Shown one piece after another: positions 21,300 through 33,035 of a stretch of 64,000 bases of DNA (positions are counted from its first letter, which is position 1; each line of letters begins with the position of its first letter). The notes beneath the pieces were generated by a model, which did not search any database, was not told the origin of the DNA, and saw nothing but the letters and a program-made list of their open reading frames with translations. The stretch comes from Gracilaria domingensis (lineage: Eukaryota > Rhodophyta > Florideophyceae > Gracilariales > Gracilariaceae), in assembly GCA_022539475.1 (NCBI GenBank), contig VCMS01000029.1, forward strand, positions 1 to 64,000, written 5' to 3'. Made by a program: the position numbers and the translations under genes.

Positions 21300-22390
21300 A
21301 AAGAAGTCACTGCGGATGACTTCAACACAATTTGAAATACAAATATGTCGGCGCTTTTGCATCATTAAGCCGCATCTGTCGGTCTCCGCCTGTTTTATGT
21401 CTGATTCGTCTATCTCCTCAGCACTAAATCTCGCATCTGCTGAACATTTTTCTCATGCCAGGGCTTCTCTGCTTTCGAGAAGTAGGTTTTGAGCTCGCGT
21501 TCACTTCAAAGCAGTATGTGATTCCTGATGGGTCGGAGTAGTTCTGCAGCAGTGACAGGCTGCTTGCGCTCTGAGTCCGGCGCCCATTCTTGCTCCAAAT
21601 GATCTAGAGCATCTCCTGTCTTTTTATTATTCCACGTCCAGGCTATGGACACATTGAGACAGTGCTCTTTCTTCTCTTTTTCCAGGTGAAGCCAGCGCCG
21701 TCCCTTCGGCGCGGGCTGCATTGAAGAAGCAGCACTTCTCTTTCTCTGGCGATGTGCGCAATAATTCACTGCGCGAATAAAGCAACGATTCACTTCATTG
21801 GACATGGGAATTTGCAGAGCAGGAAAAGTCTGCTACTGCACTTATGTTAAGCGTCGAAAAATAAGACTAAACCATACGCTCAGATTGTTTGCGTATACGC
21901 ATCTAAACCAGTATCTCCGAGAACAGACCCAGCTATCACGTTGAGAACTTTTGGACCCTGTTTGACGGGAGGCGAGACATTTTTGGACTCTGAATCAATG
22001 TGCTCCTGTTCTGCACGCTTTAGCCTGGTTACATGCTGATCAAAAGCTACTGTATTTACAGCACCGCCGGTCTCCCTGCCGTCCTTTGCAACTCTTCTAT
22101 ACAAGCAGCATTTGCAAGAGCGCTTTCATTCCGTGATGCAAAGGAGTACTTGAGGCATTTAGGGGCACGTCTGCCAAAGGCGCACCAAAAAGCATCTTTT
22201 ATATGCGGTCATTGACCGTGAGTATGGCCCGTATTGCGTAGGCATGTATCAAAGCGCACCGTTCTAGCCTTCAATCCTTTTTTACTGTTTTTTGTTTGTC
22301 TCAGAACTTGGATTGCAATGGCACACATTATCATATATACGTCAAATAATTTACCAGGCGCTTTTATCGTTTATCGCACTACTACAATTA
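21300..22390 (-). other. Unassigned MULE-internal stretch with small frames
   Basis: Two minus-strand frames are open: 21805-21506 (MSNEVNRCFIRAVNYCAHRQ..., basic and Trp/Glu-rich) and 22104-21880. Neither resembles a family I know. They could be remnants of a further cargo gene or of the transposon leader region. Confidence 0.3.
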
Positions 22391-22843
22391 CCCAGAGAGA
22401 TCAATTGATGTCCGGATGATATCCCCAAGATAACCCATATGAGAATTACGTACCCTTAAGATGTTCATTTGATCTCCTTAAGATGTCCATATGATATACG
22501 TAAATGATGCTCAGATGATGCATGAAGTGTACCCAAAGAATAACCGCCTGATATGCATATGACGTACGAAGAGATGTCCATTAGATTTTTTTATGTCAAA
22601 ATGATGCACTGTGGACTTCCGGACATCCATGGGACATATCTTCGTGCATCATATGAATATCTTTGGAATAGTTTTTTATATCCAAAGGACATGTAAAGAG
22701 CATCAATTAGGCGCATCCAAAGAAGTACCACGGCATATCATTCGGATATCCTGGATGCGAAGAAGATATCCGACTGATATCTCACAGATATCCCAAAATT
22801 TCATCTGATGGACATCCATTGCGCATCACTTTATCTCACAGGG
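22391..22843. mobile_element. GATATCC-rich MITE-like element (copy B)
   Basis: Begins CCCAGAGAGATCAATTGATG and ends with the inverted counterpart of CCCTGTGAGATAAAGTGATG, giving terminal repeats CCC(A/T)G(A/T)GAGAT-A--GATG. The interior is built of degenerate GGATGATATCC / GGACATCC / GATATCC units on both strands, so it could fold extensively. It is non-coding. No clear target duplication was found. Confidence 0.65.
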
Positions 22844-22869
22844 CTAGCTGGTATTGTTCCGATATTAAG

Positions 22870-25724
22870 TGTCAGGATGATGAAAAATTTGTAGTGCTCG
22901 CATGAGCGCTTGAATTCGAGTCGAAGCCAAGAATGGTTGGGTTTGAATACAACCTGGAACAATCTGACTTCGATCTTGTCGAGGATTGGTTCGAGAAATT
23001 GTGGGAGTGATCAATCCAGCAGTTTTCGCACTTGGTTCAGCGCCTTCCGCTGCACGTCTACGACGTTTGGAAGGTTTGCGGCGTTCATCAAAAGATCTTC
23101 TGCGTTTTCTCGAGGATTTGCCTACACCAGAGTTTAGGTTGTTGACTTCTTTTTGGGTCCTCTAGGATAAAGGGAGAAGATACTGCACGCTGGGCGTGTC
23201 AGCGAAGGACTGATCTGGTCTGCTCGGGTACCTCTCCGAGTTGAGCTGCTGGAGCCCATTCCTCAAGTAATCCTTCAAACTTTGGAGAGCCATCTGTCCG
23301 TATGATTCTGCCACGCGGTGCATCTGGTTGCATAGCGCTTTGCAGTCGGAGTGCGCAGTATACGACGAGATCTCACTGTGTCCTTTCCTTTGTATCTCCA
23401 TCTCAAACACTGCACGGCTCTGTCCCTCATTCTCAGAAACGTTTTGTAGAGTTGTATGAGGTTCTAGATGATCCTTTGCGTTTCTTTGCTTGCATTCTTC
23501 GCCGGTATTCGGCACAATGTTCATTAAGGCCGAACCCATTCTGGCCCTGAGGTTAAGAATTGCGGAAACAGGCCATTTCTTAGGATCTCTGTACCAGTAA
23601 GGATGCCAGAGATCCTCGATCCAAAATCGAGTTGTGATTGCACTTTGCACCTGGGGTCTTCGACGGCACACATCGCTGAATGTGCCAAAGAGACGGGTTA
23701 GATGTGCGCATGGAAATCCAAAGGCTGTCGTATCTCCACATGTGCACCGTCCATTAACGGCTTTCAATTGTCGGTCTGAATTGGACATATAATTTGTCGA
23801 TGAAAGATATAAGATGTAATTCTCGGGGTTTTTGGGCTTCTGATTATACGACTTTCTAATGGTGAACACTGCTATTAACTTCTCTCACGTTATGTCCAGA
23901 TTCTCTTTGTCAATATGGAAATAAAAGGCGCATCTCTGGCAGGGACGATCGTCGCGTCGAAAACATGAAAATATGCAGAAAATCGAACGCTGAGGCCGAA
24001 GAACTTGTAAAGGGAATACGGCGTGTACGAATGAAATATTCTCGTGGAAGTATCCATTGTGAGCGGAAGTCCACACGTCAGAAGTTTGTTTCGCAGTGTT
24101 GTTACACTTATGGACGCCTTTTGAACCAGTTCTTGGAACCTTTCAGTGAGTGATTTCATTTCGTGTGGAACTTCGGAGAAAGGAATCTCATTTGACGGGA
24201 TGGAACTACGATATCGCTTATGTGACTTCTCTGAGTATCCACTGCCTTGAAAAAGAAACCGGCGGGGTAGATTGATATCCTTATAACACCGCACAAGCAC
24301 CTCTGGATTTTCGTGATATAAGAATCTATACCACCGCCGAATTGTTGCATTAAAGTTCGAGAAGAAACGCTGCTCCAGAGTAGCTCTTCGAGAATGAAAT
24401 AGTTCGACGGAGACACTTTGTCTCACTTTGTGCAACGCATCACCCATTTCTTGCGGCTAACTCCCTCTGTGTATTGACTTGCATCACCTCTCTGTGTTGG
24501 CAATTTGATTTTTGTTTAGATGCCAGTCATCTAAGGTTACAGAGGACAAGGGGAAAACTTCACGTAAAGCTCCAATGAGTGCGGTACACTGATCAAAGGC
24601 AAAAAGACTTAGAGAAACTTTCACCCAATCCTTGAAGCGTTTGAGATAGCACACGAAGCTTTCCGTCGTCTCTTTTACGATGTACTCCATGAAAAACGGT
24701 GCATAGGTCACCACTGTTTTCTCTGACATTCACCGTTATTAAATGAAGATTGAAAAGGTTGGCCACCGATGTACAGTCCACCGACACCTCAGGGATGATC
24801 TCAAACATCTCATAATCCAGTCTTCATTGCTCTAAAGACCATGCGACATAATGTACTTCGCTTTGAGCTCCCCTAGTGCAGTAGATTTTATTTCCCTGGT
24901 TGAACCAGGGAAATAAAATCTACTGCACTACGGGAGCAGAAGTTCTGCGATTGGAGTTGTATCAAACTTCCATACAGACGAAGACATTCCTTTTCTTTCA
25001 GATATCGTGTATCGGATGCATACTTTAACCTCTACCGGAAAAGATTTTTGTCGATCTTCACGCCGAACTTATCTTCAATGAGCGTGAGTACTCTGTTTTA
25101 CCGAAGATGCAATTCATCGCGTAGGTTCTCGACCTCTCTCATCATATCCGGAATGATTATCGTTTGCAAGGAGGATGGACTTGATGCATGATTGTGCGAG
25201 GCTCGTGAGAAGTTGGGGGAAAAAGAATACTTGTGAGAACCAGTACTCGACACCTCAATTCGTCGCAGCCTAAATACGTAGGGACATTTGTACTGCTCAT
25301 TGGCTGACAAGGAGCAATGAAGGTATCCACGAAGTAAAACATTTTGTCTATCATATTTCGTGTACTTTGAGTCTCTCGTGTAAAGTTTGAACCCAAATAT
25401 TTCGGCAGTGACTTGCAGTTGTTGCAGTATCTCAAATGAGTCAAGAACGTTAACTTGATCTAAGTACGCAATAAATCCCTGTCTTACCCACTCTTCATCA
25501 CTGTAGATCTCCAGTAAAGCAGAACTACGTGAATCTTCTTCATCACTCATAGAAATACGTTGCCTCTCTATTATCTGGGGTCCTTCGAGAAGGCCCTGGG
25601 GCAGTTTTGCTTCCATTTTCACTGCTATTGCAGCGTTTAGTTGACGTGCAACACCCGATTGCGCCACTGGCACTCCAGAATCTTTTCTCGCTCCTGACTC
25701 CGCGGCTAGTAGTCCATGTTCCAT
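22870..25724 (-). pseudogene. Mutator-like (MULE) transposase, decayed
   Basis: Read on the minus strand. 25724-25098 holds an acidic N-terminus and a FAR1/GCM-like zinc-binding region (KLYTRDSKYTKYDRQNVLLR, then LHCSLSANEQYKCPYVFRLR). 24808-24490 holds the DDE core start (VSVDCTSVANLFNLHLITVN, family D-x-T-Y-x-x-N) and FAFDQCTALIGALREVFP then DDWHLNKN, the second catalytic Asp and the C/D-x-W-H-x-x-K-N motif. 24447-23890 is helical linker with YRFLYHENPEVLV. 23869-23162 ends in a SWIM zinc finger, GRCTCGDTTAFGFPCAH. A basic tail (KSSRKRRRSFDERRKPSKRR) runs to about 22875. The parts are in family order but need at least four frame changes, so it is inactive. A hairpin at 24867-24937 lies between the N-terminal domain and the core. 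Confidence 0.85.
24867..24937. repeat. Near-perfect hairpin, 35-bp arms, 1-base loop
   Basis: 24867-24901 pairs with 24903-24937 around a single G, with one mismatch. The arm contains TAGTGCAGTAGATTTTATTT. It interrupts the MULE transposase between the zinc-binding and catalytic regions. It resembles the 39-bp hairpin at 12694-12772 in architecture but not in sequence. Confidence 0.95.
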
Positions 25725-25739
25725 TAGCTCTTTCCCCTG

Positions 25740-27190
25740 CCTCGGTTCATCAGTGACAGTCGTTAGTACTGCGTGCGCTAAACTGTCGCCACGTCTCCGT
25801 TCCAGCTGCTTACCCTACAAGAAAATTTGTGATTTTTGGAACGCAGACTGAGTGCATTTTTACATTTCGCAGTGCTTGGAATTAGGCAATTGAGAAAGTT
25901 ATTTTATTTCAAAAGTTCGAGGCCAATATGAGTACAGTTTGACTCCGCAACACTCCACTTGCCCTCAGCGCGTCTTCACAGTAGCTTCCAAACGGACACC
26001 TCTAACATACCAGAAACGACGGTCTTCACGATCTTCTTCCGAATGCACTCACTTCGCCGTGCAATTCGTCCCCCTAGCAGCCACTGCGCTTCCTCCGAAT
26101 GCACTCACTTTGCGGTTCAAGATGCCCTTCCATCAATCACCACTACTCCTCTTCCCTCCAGCACCTCAGCGCGCTTTCTGTTTCAAACTTTTCTGCGCGT
26201 TGCATCACCCACGCCACTACAGCACTCACGCCGCTACGTGCGCTCTGCCGCACCGTTAACTACATGTTGCAGAAGCTTTTGCATGCCCCGAACCTTGCCG
26301 CACAACCTTCAAAAATCAAGGACTAAGGTCCGATTCTCTCATTGCTCGCGTTTAGCGCCGCCATGTGCTCATCAATGTTTTCGTTAACTATGATTCCCTC
26401 ATTTGCATACCATGGCCTTTCTTCCCTTTATGAAGTGATCTAACTGCACTTCAGGTTCCATTACGATCGCTTTCTTTCGAACACATTTCATTTCCATTCT
26501 TTTAGTCGAAAAAACATAAAGGTAACCTCTCCAATGCCAGTTTCATGTCCATCACTGTTCACGCGGCAGATCTCGACCATACTACCTCGTCTTTGCTTTT
26601 CTTGCATGTTCATCAATTGGTGAAGGGCTTTCTGAGCTACAAGAGCTTCTCTTGCCTCAATTAGGCTCCCCATTCATCCTCTTTTTCTTCACTGATCTTC
26701 TTCTTGTCTTCTTTCTGCTTCTTTGGCTTCTTCCCTTACTTCCACGAGCATAGCTGCTGCTTTGTTCGCGTGAGATGCGGTGTGTGAAGCCACTTCTTCT
26801 GCAGGCACATTACCTTTCCTTTCATTCTTGCCCTATGTCTCAATCCCGTGACGTTCTTTCTCCTTCTCGTGGTCAAAGAGCGCTACATCTCTCAGCACAT
26901 TGCCTTCTTGATCCACAGAACCACCAAATGTACCAGCACTCGCCTGCAATTGGCTACCATAAACCGATGTCACATGTGCCGTACCTATGCCCCACGAACC
27001 ACTCCAAGTGCTCCCTCTTCAGCTCCTCCACCTGCTTGCATCACTTTGAAACATAGACATTTGCCTCCATTCAGCTCACCAAACGTCAATACTCGCGCCA
27101 CTGGCAGCTTCGCGATGGCGCACAGCTTCCTAACGGCGGCGTCGACCTATCGCGGCTCACGTGGCGGAAGTGGCGCCGAAACGGAAGCGG
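25740..27190. other. Unassigned stretch inside the MULE-like element
   Basis: C/T-rich on the plus strand, with two copies of GAATGCACTCACTT (about 26041-26054 and 26097-26110). The minus strand has scattered protein-like runs (GRSQRSRKKTRRRSVKKKR near 26700, and a 61-residue frame at 26673-26488) suggesting a further decayed cargo gene rich in Lys/Arg. I could not name it. Confidence 0.3.
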
Positions 27191-28020
27191 GCGTCAGCTG
27201 CAGCGTAACATGCTGCCAGTCAGGGTACGAAAGCAGCGCATTGTAAAGCATTGTAGCAGCAGCATGCCGCGTGCGCGCCTGTGGGGGATGCAGGGGCTCC
27301 TTTTGGCGTCCACCAGTAGTTGCAGTGCCTCCGTGGGGTTGCTCGACGAGCCATGCAGTGCGATGCGCGCGGGTGAGCAGTCCAAAATCTGCCTATGCGG
27401 GCGTTCAAAAATCTGCATGAACGGGACAACCACGGCAGCAACAGAGGTGGCGGTGCCAGGGGCCGGTTCCCAAGGTGATGGAGCCCGCCCGCGGAGAATG
27501 GACACGATATTTATGGCACCGAGAGCAAAACGCGCAGTGCATGGAATCCTGTAGAGTTTAGAGGAGCGCAATGCGCGCGCGAGCGATCGAAACACTGCAT
27601 GACCGAAACGACTGCGGCCGCGTTGGTGACAGCGGGGCGAGTGGCCGAATCCCAAGGCGACGGTGGCAGCGCGCGGCAGATGCGCCCTATAGTTATGGCA
27701 GCGAGAGCAGCCCGCCGCGCGCATGGAAGCGTTGAGTGAGTGAAGGGCCACGCGCGATGAAGCTCGCTGGCACGTTGCCCGTACATGCGTGAGCGCACGC
27801 GCAATCCTGCCGCCGCCGCGCTTCCAGAGGCACGCGTGGCACACGTGCGTCAACTCACTCGTGGGGCCCCGCTCGCTATGCGCAGGCACACGCGAGGCGC
27901 CGCAGTACACCGCCCCGCCATTGAAAGCCTGCGCCGCACGCAAAATCGTCTTCTCCTTCTCATTTGCCTGCCACTGCGGCTGCTGTCGTTTTGCTCGCCT
28001 CTTCTTGCCTCTCCAGTTCA
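27191..28020. other. GC-rich flank of the aldolase piece
   Basis: Long frames on both strands come from GC-rich composition and do not resemble any protein. Two diverged direct copies of a segment, about 180 bp apart (around 27413-27545 and 27594-27725, sharing CTGCATGA-CG, AAGG-GA and ATGGCA-CGAGAGCA), indicate an old tandem duplication. The position suggests promoter/leader sequence captured with the aldolase N-terminus. Confidence 0.4.
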
Positions 28021-28022
28021 AC

Positions 28023-28505
28023 ATGTCTGTCTTCTTGGTCCACGCCATCGCGCTGCCGGCCGCGGCGTCGTTGCCGTCCGCACACTCAGCGCTGGCCGTG
28101 AGCACGTTCGCGCCGCGAGCCGCTGCGTCGAGAGCACGCGCGTGGCCCCGTCATCGCCGCTGCGCCGAGAGCGCACCGCGCGGCACTCCCGCTGCCGCTC
28201 CGCATAAAGTTTGACCAGGCGTTTTCGAGACCGAGAACCCGTACACCGCGGAGCTCAAGCAGAACGCGGACTACATTGTGTTGCGCTGCTCGGGAATTCT
28301 TTTCAACGACGAGTCCAACTCGACCACTGGCAAGCCTCCACCAGCAAGCCTCGTACCACCATTGTCCTGGAGAACACCGAGCAGAAACACAACCGTTGGC
28401 GCGAACCGCTGTACACAGCCGTCATTGGAGAGTACATCGCGGCCGCCGTCATGTTTGGTGAAACCCTGAATCAAAACGCGCACGACGGCACTCCATTTCT
28501 GCCAA
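28023..28505 (+). pseudogene. Class I fructose-bisphosphate aldolase, N-terminal piece
   Basis: Class I aldolase cleaves fructose-1,6-bisphosphate in glycolysis and the Calvin cycle. From 28240 the plus strand reads ENPYTAELKQNADYIVLR, GILFNDESNSTTGK (family GILAADES-TGK), then LENTEQKHNRWREPLYTA, IGEYIAAAVMFGETL and AHDGTPF, the first 100 or so residues of the enzyme across two frames. In front of it, 28023-28210 opens with MSVFLVHAIALPAAASLPSA and is Ala/Ser/Arg-rich, like a transit peptide. The catalytic lysine and barrel C-terminus are missing. At about 28505 the sequence changes directly into ArgJ, so this is a fused fragment. Confidence 0.75.
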
Positions 28506-29721
28506 TACAGGCCGCTTGTTACACCATCGGCTTCAAACCATCAGGACTGCCAGATCTCGCACTTATTGCGTCTGAATAATATGCCCTATTTCCCGCTGCA
28601 GCACTCTTCACCAAGAACATTGTGTGAGCTGCCCCCTTCGAAATCTCTGAACAAAGTACGAAAAAGAGCAACGAAAACATCGACGCCGTTGTGTTCAACT
28701 CTGGACAGGCCAACGCTGGCACCGGAACCAACGGACATCAATACAGATTGGATACGATCCAGCTTTGAGCCGAGAGCCTGAGATATCTACCGGAAAATCT
28801 GTTTATCTGCTCCACGGGTGTCATTGAAAAACGATTTGATATAGAGAAGATGACAAAAGCGTGGCCGCTCGTCGTATCATCTGCAAAAACTACCTTGAAA
28901 GCAGGATAAGATGCTGCCAAGGCCATCATGACGACCAATTTGAAAATGAAGCAAGTTGCGTGCCAGGACACAATATCAGGCAAGATTGTTGCTGTGGGCG
29001 GAATGTGCAAGGGCTCTGGAATGATTCATCCAGAAAAGGCCACTATGCTCGCCGTAATCACCTGCAATGCGTCCGTCGAACAGACATTGTGGAACCAGAT
29101 AATCAAACAGGGCATGGATAAGTCTTTCAACGCCATAACCGTCGACGGAGATTCTTCAACGAACGACGTCGTATGTGGCTTACGCAGTGGAGCCTCAGGA
29201 GTCAATATTTCTCAAGGTGGCCCGGAAGCACAGTCATTGCAGTCGCTGTTGAATCAAACTTGCATTTACCTGGCCAAGTGCATTCCGAGAGATGAAGAAG
29301 GATACACAGTTCTAATCGAAGTAAAATTAAAGGGCGCAGCAATTGATGAGGATGGTACGCAAATTGCGAGGACGGTTACATGCTTCAGCCTGCTGAAGTC
29401 GGCTGTGTTTGGACATGATACTAAATGGGGACGATGGCGGCCGCTCCGGGTTAGGCGAATGAACCCTTTAATGTTTCAAAGCTGAAGAGTAGTCTCGGCG
29501 ACCATCTCCTTATGTGCAACGGAAACCCTTTGCCGTTTGAAGCAGGTGCAGCCAGTCAGGATATGAGGAAAAGAAGCAAAAGCCGGTGAAGAGCATTATC
29601 TAAGCGAGAAAGACACAGTTGTAATTGGCGTCGAAGTTTGGAATGGTTCAGGTGAAAATGTTGCTTGGGGCTGTGATCTATCATAAAAATACGTTGAGAT
29701 CAATGCAGATTACACAACATG
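28505..29721 (+). pseudogene. argJ: ArgJ glutamate N-acetyltransferase relic, fused to aldolase
   Basis: ArgJ (ornithine/glutamate acetyltransferase) recycles acetyl groups in arginine synthesis. It starts GFKPSGLPDLALIASE (family GFKASG-DLALI-S), then ALFTKNIVC, VVFNSGQANAGTG and LFICSTGVIEKRFDIEKM. The longest frame (28928-29485) carries AVGGMCKGSGMIHPEKATML, keeping the Thr that is the autocleavage nucleophile, and FNAITVDGDSSTNDVVCGL. C-terminal blocks GDHLLMCNGNPLPFE and ENVAWGCDLS...INADYTT are readable to about 29720. Almost the whole length is present, but several stops and frame changes lie before 28928 and after 29400. It begins exactly where the aldolase homology ends, with no linker. 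Confidence 0.85.
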
Positions 29722-29959
29722 ATTTCGTGTTCATCGTGACAAAGTTTCCATATGTGATCGGAAGCTAGAGACTTTATGTTAATGCCGGAAAGAGTGGCCA
29801 AGTTCATATGCAGCGCTCGTTAATCAGGTAGTATGTTAACACGGAAGGAAATGTTCGGGATGAATCCATCTTCCTATGTAAAATATGCATCCGTTATCTA
29901 CAAAGTACTCTGCACGTAATTTCAACTCTCTTTCTCTGAGGATGCCATCCCAGCAAGGA
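29722..29959. other. Spacer between ArgJ and MOT1 relics
   Basis: Short A/T-rich non-coding stretch between the convergent 3' ends of the ArgJ (+) and MOT1 (-) relics. Confidence 0.4.
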
Positions 29960-32900
29960 AATTGTCCATGTTTTACCCGTCTTCGTATTGTTTCTCTTCC
30001 CACAAATCCCCCAAACCAGCCAAGGCAGCTTTTATACCTTTTTCTGTACCGATGTTAGTGTCTACTGATGAATTATTTGCACCGGAGACCTCCGCGTTGT
30101 CTACCTTTAACATGTCGAATAGATCATCAGTATTCCTGCTTTGAAAGTTGGAGTGGTCTCGATTTGCAACAGTATTCGCAATATGAATGTTGAATTTTTG
30201 AATACTCATGATCTTCTCCTCCAGCGTTCCTAGGGTGATGCGCCTGTAGACATTAACAGTACGCTTTTGAACCAGTCCATGAGCTCTCTTAATCGCCTGT
30301 AGGTTCTTTGTCGGATTCCAATCGTGCTCTAGGAATATTACAGTATCGGCTCCGGTAAGAGTGAAACCAAGACCGCCCACATGAGTTGTAAGTAACAGTC
30401 AATCCACTGTAGAATCAGCGTTGAACCTAGTGACAATGCCTTGACGTTTCGTTGTTTCCACAGATCCGTCAAGCTTCATGTAGGTGACATTTGGCATATG
30501 CACAGAGAAAAGGTCCTTCTCTACGATGTCCAACATCTGTTTGAGCTGAGCAAATATGAGCACGAGATGGCCCCCAGAGTCTTTTACCGACATATCGGGA
30601 AGGCCAATACCACACTCATGTAAATTATTTCTTAGTCCGATCAGCTTTGAACGGATTCAATATCGTCAACTAATTGTCCTCGAGTCTTAAGAGCATGTTG
30701 AACTGAAGCATATTCAGGGTGGCTGGGTGACAGCACAAGTTTCGGATGACTGCACAAACGCCGAAGAGATGAGAGCGCCTGGAATACATGGCTCTTCGTT
30801 GCCTTACCCAATTTCCTTCTGGCCGGATAGGGATTTCATTTCGGTGCCACCTGATACCTCGGACGCAAAGTCTTCGTATAATCTCAACTGGATTGCTGTC
30901 ATATTGCAGTAATAATCTTTCATGATCTTGGGTGGAAGCTTCGCTATTATATCGTTCTTTAGACGTCGCAACACGAACGGCAAAACCTGTCTGTGAAGTG
31001 CTTCAGTCGCGGCCATACTTCTCTCTTGATCGGCTTCACTGCCTTCCCCCTCTCTAGGTGCCATAATTGGTTCGGCGTGGGTCTCTTTAAAGCTCTTTTC
31101 ATCACCAAAGGAACCTGGCATGAGAAAGTCAAACATTGCCCACAGTTCGCTAACAGAGTTCTGAATAGGTGTGCCGGTTAAGATTAGTCTATGATTCGAA
31201 GATAACCTTCGAACAGCCCTGGGAGCCTTTGTTTTCGCGTTCTTGATAACATGGCGTTCATCCAGAACAACGTAGTTCCACCGTACGTTCTCAGAAAAGC
31301 GGAGATCGTTGCCAAGAATATCATTGCGAGTTACGACAAGAGCTGACTCGTGAAGACTAATGTGAATTCTCATTCGCGCACGAGCCTTCGGAAGACCGGC
31401 GTAGTGTACAACACCTCGCAAGACATGACCGAAAAACCTGTCTGTTTCTTAAACCCAATGGGCAACAATTGTACTAGGACATAAAACCAGTGCTGGGAGA
31501 TGATGATTGTTCTTCTTGTTCGTCACATAGTCCCCTGTCATGATACAGAGATTCATCAACGTCTTCCTCAATCCCATGTCATCACAAAGAGCACCGTGCA
31601 ATCCGTATTTGTTCAGAAACGCAAGCCAATCGAGACATTCATGATGATACTTTCGTAGCTGAATGTCATCACCAATTGAAAGAGGCAAATTGTGGTTCGA
31701 ACGTTGTTCGTTTCCAAGAAGCTGACCAAGAAAACCGCGGGCTTCCTCCCTTTCTCGACTCATAGACTCGATCATTGTGGGATCATCTGGCGCACCCCCT
31801 TCTAAAGGTATCAACCGAACCAGGGTTCCGAAAACCCATGCCGCTTACTCACGTGCATCTTCATATTTGGCGAACATTCTAGTCATCATAGGCACGATAA
31901 GAAACGCAGCGTATGGAATTACTTTCGTACCTAGAGGAATAACTGCAGCGCGTAGGGAACTTGCGGTTCCACGACGGGCAAGACGTTCAGCATCCTTATC
32001 CATTTGAAAACCAGCGATCAAAGGCACTACGTCTGTTATAACTCTCTGCATTTCTTTGCCTGAAATCGAAATGAAAACGTCAGCAAAGCAAAGTGGACCA
32101 AAATCGGTACTGCACAGATTCTGATGATCCGAGTAACTAGTTTGATGATATTAAAATGAAGCTGTGCGCTTATATTCATGATAAGCGCGCATAAGATCTG
32201 CATTGCCTCCGTCACACTGTCACTTGCACTAGGTGGCACACAAAATGAATGATTTATTGGACTTCAAAGTGATGATAGAGAGGGGAACATCGTTCCATCA
32301 AACTCAGCACAGAGTGCACGAAGAAAAAAAATGCACCGCGATGAGGAAGTGCTCTCTGCAGCAATCTACCTCTTTCTAAGGACTTTAAGAATGCCGCGAC
32401 CTTCTCTTTGCTATTCTCATGTTCCGTGTTTGGGTACTTCACTAAATTCTTAATCATGATCACAACTGGCTTCATCAAGTCGCAGAAAGTCATACGGAAA
32501 GCCAGCCGTGCAATAGCCTCGGCCGCATGTACCTGAACGTCGATTAGAGTTCGTACGCACGGCAGCCATCAATAACTTGATGTACGGTCCATCCTTCGGA
32601 GGAAGCGCTACACTGATGTTCACTACGATCGCAGCCACTGTATAGGCAGAAGTAGAAACTATGAGGTCAGATTCACGATTGGCAAGATATGTTATCGACT
32701 GACGTAATCGCTCTCTCAACCGGATATTGATTCCATTCTGCGCTTCTGCATTCCTGAACTTTGCAAGTCTTTGAAAATAGACTTTCAAATTTCATCTGAT
32801 TGATATGGCTCATATCTTTCAAGACATCCCTTGCAACGTTGGCGGCCTGAGCAATGTTCGACTGTGCAACAAAATGTTTACCCTCTTGATAGAACTTCCC

Positions 32901-33035
32901 GGCTGCGAAAATGAGATTAGCGTACGGTTGAGAGCGCTGATGTGCTGTTAGTCTTCCACCTGCACCCGATGTACAAGTTCGGAGACACGAGGTCGCTGCT
33001 GGGGCGTGTGCATGTCGTTTTCGTAGATGGGGCAC
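29960..33035 (-). pseudogene. MOT1: MOT1/BTAF1 SNF2 ATPase, C-terminal half, decayed
   Basis: MOT1 is a Swi2/Snf2 ATPase that strips TATA-binding protein from DNA. On the minus strand, late HEAT repeats (ALPPKDGPYIKLLMAAVR near 32600; RRGTASSLRAAVIPLGTKVI near 31950) lead into the ATPase: FLNKYGLHGALCDDMGLRKT (motif I; family GLGKT), PALVLCPSTIVAHWV (Ia), LDERHVIKN (II; family DEGHVIKN), ILTGTPIQNSVSELWAMFDF (III). Then come [20 protein letters not shown] (V) and [12 protein letters not shown] (VI; family MDRAHRIGQKK), and the MOT1-specific end [18 protein letters not shown]. The P-loop Gly, the DEGH Gly and the arginine-finger motif are all changed, and at least four breaks separate the blocks. 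The N-terminal HEAT half and TBP latch are missing. Confidence 0.85.

Noticed and set aside
27194-28105. 303-residue minus-strand frame
   Set aside because: It overlaps the aldolase leader on the other strand, has Arg/Ala/Cys-rich random composition and no domain; it is a product of GC richness and an internal duplication.
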